Shown here in pieces: positions 60,801 to 64,000 of a stretch of 64,000 nt of DNA (positions are counted from its first letter, which is position 1; each line of letters starts with the position of its first letter). The notes beneath the pieces were generated by a model. That model was not told the origin of the DNA and did no database searches. It saw only the letters and a program-made list of their open reading frames with translations. Source of the DNA: Lagopus muta. Its lineage: Eukaryota; Chordata; Aves; Galliformes; Phasianidae. The stretch lies in contig NC_064439.1 of NCBI RefSeq assembly GCF_023343835.1, positions 30,605,933-30,669,932 of the forward strand, given 5' to 3'. The translations under genes and the position numbers were made by a program.

Positions 60801-63704
60801 TCTTGGAAGCATTTGGAACATGAGTTGACTTTTTTTTTCCAGGAAAACTGAGGTAGGCAGAGCTTCAGTTGTGGTGTTTTTGTAAATTTAAGTGTGGAAA
60901 TCTCTGAAAAATATTAATCACTTTTCTTACGTAGCACTTCAGTCATAGTTACTAAGGCACAGGTACTATTTATTGCTGCGTAAGTTGTGTGCAGCAGTCT
61001 GTTGGTTTGCAATAAAGGAACTGATTTAAATTAAGCGAGTTCATTTCTGCAAAGCTAAAGATTTTAAGGTGAAACTGCTAAAATATTTGGAATTGTTCTG
61101 TTTTGAAAATGGCTGTTGTTTCTCTGCAGACGTGATAGAAGCTAAGACAGACTTAGGGCATGAGCTTAAGGATTGAGCGCATATGTGGGTGGGCCAGAAA
61201 TAAAACAAGAACAGAAGAGCTTCGTCTTTTACATTTCAGACTTGTGGTTTTTGTATTCTTTTGCAAGCACCCTATTCAGATAGTGATAGAGCCTCAATTT
61301 AGAAAGCTCCAGGAAATGTTTTAAATCTTACTAGTTTTTATCTTCCTAGTTTTTTTTTTTAATAACACTTAATAAGAGCATGTTTGTGTTTTCCCATGTT
61401 TAGATAAACTCTGTCAATCAGTTAGTGCAGCAATGGAGAGACAGGCTGCAAGAGCTGAAGGCTTTAAATGCCTCAGGAAAAGCATCCTTGGTAAGTGTTA
61501 AAGAAAGGTAAATTATTTCTGTTCCTGATAATGCTTTTCTCTTAAATCTTGAGCGGAGGTTTTTCTGACAATTCTGTTTTTTAGTCAGATTTTTTAGTCA
61601 GAGCCAATTAAGCTGTCTTGCTTACACCAACATTGGTTTCTGGTTGAAAGGCTGTTAATGAAACAATTTCTAAGGCACAATAGTTATAATATGCAACCTT
61701 GTTTTCAATAAAGACATCTTGCAAATTTACTATAGATATTGCTGCTGTTATCAAAGGATTTTCCTGCAGTCTTACTACTAAAGTAGGTGACAGGTATTGC
61801 TTTGAGCATTTTAGGATACAGACTTACTACCAAATACATGTGATAGTGCATCCTTGTTTGTGCCTTAACACCTGAGGCTTGAGAAAGTTTCATTCCTACA
61901 TTCAGTGGCAGTTCTAATGGTAAATATGTGAACTGTTCTGAGTATCTCAACCGTGATGTGCTTTATTCTGGCACTGCAGCCACAAGAAAACATCTGGCAA
62001 AAAAAGGGTCTGGCTGACCAGCGGCATGAAGATCTTGAGAGTAATCTTAGAGTGCTCCTGGGAGCATTAAAGAAACTGGAAAGGTTAAAAGGAGTAATTA
62101 CATGAGGGAGTAATTGCAGTTTGAAATCTGCACTGTCCCTATTTCAGTATGTTTTTATAGGTGATAGAAGAGTTTGAGCGAATACTTGAGCACTGTGCAA
62201 GTCAGATGAACATGGAAGTCTGTGAACACAGCTTAGGTTCATCAATCTACCTTTCTCTAGAATCATGAAATCAATGAGTTGTTTGCAAGTTGTATTATAA
62301 ATGAACCTTATTAGTTAATTAAGGAAAGGAGTGAATAAGGGTGATTCCAAGATAGCAAGGCAGTAGCTGGATCTCAGTTTTGGAAAATTATCATTATGAG
62401 CTGCATGGAAATACCTGTACTTTCAGTTTGTGTCTTGATCATATAACAATTGTGAATCAGGTGTGTCAGAAGAGGACACTCAGCAGAACAGTTCAAGCCA
62501 ATATTCAGTGATCAGGGAGATGGTGTAAGTCAATTTAGGTGATGGCTGCATGAAGTGCATTGAAGTTTCTGTAATGTGATTTGGAGCCCTTACTCTGTTC
62601 TGAAGCTAAAAAGGTGGGGTCCAGACTTCAGCACAGATGGTTGTTGTGCAACACTCAGAGAGCAGACTGAGATGAGAATGAGAGCTCCAAGAGATTTTGG
62701 TAATTACAATTACAGATTTATGCTTCTAGGGTGTTTGAGAGAATAGCCTGAGAGCATTTTCTTTATAGCTGCAATAGTTTGTGATCAGTGTCTAATTAAC
62801 TTCGTCTGAGTAATGTTAAAATGGATGGCACATATACATTTTCGTGTTAAGCACTGACTGAAAGATACTTGCCTGTGTTGGAATGTAGTTTTCACTTATG
62901 TATTTGGAATTTTTTTAAGCTATCTCAGTTGAAGAATGCAGTCAGTCAACCGTTACCTTCTCTTGGATTTGGAGGACAGCAAGCCTCAAGCTTTGGTTTT
63001 CCAAGTAAGTTTCATGCATAAACAACCAGCACTTAAACAGATATTTTTAAATGTTCTTCTGCGTTTTTGAAATGCAGCAGTGTTTCAGTATCACAGGTGG
63101 ACCCATTCTGACCATCCTTATACATTTCATAATTGCAGGCTTTCCAGTGAGGAGCAGCAGCAGCAGCAGCAGCGCTGCCAGTTTCTCCTTTAAAGCAAAT
63201 CCCAGTGTTCCTTCTGGAAATGCTACAGCTTTTGGGAGCTCTGCTGCCGCCTCCAATCCCCCTACATTTGGTGTGACGTCCTCCCACAGTGCTCCCACTT
63301 CTATTGGGTTTGGCAGTTCTTCAGCTCCATCTGCAGCCTCTTTCTCATTTAAAACTTCTGGAACAACCAGTGGCTCTGGAACTTCTGGACTCTCAGGCTT
63401 TGGAAATTCTGCTGCTGCAAACTCTTCAAGCACTGCTCCACTTACAGTTTCTGGAACCCCTAATGCAGCGACAGGAACTTCTCAGTCAGGTGCAAGCAAT
63501 ACTTCAGCTGCACAGGCTGCCAGTGCCTCTGGACATAACGTCACAGCCACACCTTCTGCAGTCCTAAATGGTATCACATCAGACAAGTTATATACACCAA
63601 GGAGTGAATTAACAGCTGAAGAGTTGGAACAGTTTGAAGCCAAAAGGTTCACACTAGGAAAGATACCTCTTAAACCACCACCCGTAGACCTTATAAATTT
63701 TTAG
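57774..63704 (+). CDS. NUP42: NUP42 (NUPL2), FG nucleoporin with CCCH zinc finger (complete, 7 coding exons)
   Basis: Joined exons are 57774-57870, 58396-58639, 59880-59974, 60292-60368, 61404-61490, 62920-63004 and 63139-63704. They give 417 codons including the stop, so 416 residues (human about 423). Known role: cytoplasmic-face nucleoporin that binds GLE1 and stimulates DDX19-driven mRNP remodelling in mRNA export. Visible parts are an N-terminal CCCH finger (C4, C12, C18, H22; spacing C-x7-C-x5-C-x3-H), a Gly/Ser-rich stretch, a conserved helical middle (about 108-200, with [11 protein letters not shown]), an FG region (about 215-340, with six FG dipeptides plus two SFSFK motifs) and the conserved C-terminal GLE1-binding segment ending [18 protein letters not shown]. 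The start ATG has T at -3 and G at +4, a moderate context. Confidence 0.96.
58396..58639 (+). CDS. NUP42: NUP42 coding exon 2
   Basis: Codes about residues 33-114. It is Gly/Ser-rich, with a conserved [11 protein letters not shown] motif, one FG (SGFGSQ) and an acidic end (FSDEEQRL). Acceptor TTCCTTAG, donor TTTT/gtaagt with the Phe codon split. Confidence 0.93.
59880..59974 (+). CDS. NUP42: NUP42 coding exon 3
   Basis: Codes about residues 115-145: [20 protein letters not shown] then [11 protein letters not shown]. It matches the human KDMEVWESSGQWMFS region. Acceptor TTTTCTAG, donor ACAG/gtaggt. Confidence 0.94.
60292..60368 (+). CDS. NUP42: NUP42 coding exon 4
   Basis: Codes residues 146-171 ([17 protein letters not shown] to NTENY). 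Acceptor CCCTGCAG, donor TAC/gtaagt, phase 0. Confidence 0.94.
60448..60545 (+). mobile_element. CR1 LINE 3'-end fragment in NUP42 intron 4
   Basis: Short decayed CR1 tail: AACCTGGTCTGGCTGTAGG, GTCCCTTCTGACTCAAACAG and CTATGATTCC. It begins 80 bp after exon 4. Confidence 0.75.
61404..61490 (+). CDS. NUP42: NUP42 coding exon 5
   Basis: Codes residues 172-200 ([20 protein letters not shown] then LNASGKASL), an amphipathic helix with a likely coiled-coil tendency. Acceptor ATGTTTAG, donor TTG/gtaagt. Confidence 0.94.
62920..63004 (+). CDS. NUP42: NUP42 coding exon 6 (start of FG region)
   Basis: Codes residues 201-228 plus one base: [20 protein letters not shown] then ASSFGFP, giving two FG dipeptides. 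The acceptor TTTTTTAAG is unusual but in frame with both neighbours; the donor is A/gtaagt. Confidence 0.92.
63139..63704 (+). CDS. NUP42: NUP42 coding exon 7 (FG region and GLE1-binding tail)
   Basis: Codes residues 229-416 and the TAG stop (63702-63704). It opens with a seven-serine run from pure AGC repeats, then two SFSFK motifs and four FG dipeptides in Ser/Ala/Thr-rich linkers. The conserved tail [20 protein letters not shown] and the segment after it form the GLE1-binding region. Acceptor AATTGCAG. Confidence 0.96.
63153..63173 (+). repeat. NUP42: (AGC)7 in NUP42 coding sequence
   Basis: Seven perfect AGC codons coding seven serines near the start of exon 7; one of the few coding microsatellites here. 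Confidence 0.95.
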
Positions 63705-63780
63705 ACCTCCAGTTTATTCTGAACATAAATGTCTTAATTGTTGTTCTGTGACACCTCCAATAAACAATGTTGTGATGGAG
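63705..63780 (+). other. NUP42: NUP42 3' UTR
   Basis: Short 3' UTR of about 75 bases ending after the AATAAA signal; the cleavage site is estimated. Confidence 0.7.
63759..63764 (+). terminator. NUP42: NUP42 polyadenylation signal AATAAA
   Basis: Canonical hexamer 55 bases after the stop codon, followed by the GT-rich AATGTTGTGATGG. Confidence 0.85.
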
Positions 63781-63789
63781 TAGTGAATT

Positions 63790-64000
63790 GGAATGCTTTC
63801 CTCTGACTAAAATTTTCATTTAGTCTCTTACTTTTTTGTAGTAATACACTCTGTGATACACACCAACAATCCCTGTTTTTCTGCATAACCCACCAAGTGA
63901 ACCCAGGTCCCTGTGCAAAAACAGTTCCACGGAGAGGTCTGCCCTTTCCAGAAACTGGGAAGACCCAAACCGTGTTTCCCAACATGTTCTTTACATGGTA
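63790..64000. other. Downstream flank, nothing recognised
   Basis: No exon, repeat or motif that I can support. In mammals GPNMB follows NUP42, but no part of it is visible here. Confidence 0.5.

Noticed and set aside
1-64000. CRISPR array, operon or bacterial-type system
   Set aside because: Gene structure, CpG islands and CR1 elements show a vertebrate chromosome; no regularly spaced repeats are present.

Overview
This window is nuclear DNA from a bird, most likely chicken or a close galliform. The evidence is split protein-coding genes with GT-AG introns, several CR1 LINE fragments (the typical bird retrotransposon) and three vertebrate-type CpG-island promoters. Two complete genes can be read exon by exon on the + strand: KLHL7 (586 codons plus stop in 11 coding exons, 33046-56361) and NUP42, also called NUPL2 (416 codons plus stop in 7 coding exons, 57774-63704). 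In mammals the gene order is HYCC1 (FAM126A, opposite strand), KLHL7, NUP42, so the CpG island at about 13.0-14.25 kb is probably the HYCC1 promoter firing leftward. No coding exon of HYCC1 is visible, so that assignment rests on synteny.

Layout: 1-13.0 kb is AT-rich DNA with no recognisable exon, probably HYCC1 intron 1. 13.0-14.25 kb is a CpG island with paired CCAAT boxes, an AP-1 site and two good minus-strand splice donors. 14.25-32.6 kb is intergenic. It holds one copy of a dispersed repeat with a conserved hairpin (second copy at 46.8 kb), CR1 fragments, microsatellites and a 2.6-kb structure flanked by inverted repeats of about 310-335 bp. 32.6-33.4 kb is the KLHL7 CpG-island promoter and first exon. 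33.2-56.1 kb holds the KLHL7 introns and exons, with CR1 insertions in several introns. 56.4-57.3 kb is the KLHL7 3' UTR. 57.35-58.4 kb is the NUP42 CpG island and first exon, and 58.4-63.8 kb is the rest of NUP42. The last 200 bases hold nothing recognised.

Function: KLHL7 is a BTB-BACK-Kelch substrate adaptor for the CUL3 ubiquitin ligase. NUP42 is a CCCH zinc-finger FG nucleoporin on the cytoplasmic face of the nuclear pore that binds GLE1 in mRNA export. HYCC1 (hyccin) belongs to the plasma-membrane PI4KA complex. The three genes are neighbours by ancestral synteny, not by a shared pathway. I found no novel multigene system. The most useful second looks are the inverted-repeat structure at 27.4-30.0 kb, the two-copy hairpin repeat, the upstream ATGs that overlap both main reading frames, and the very tight KLHL7-NUP42 spacing.
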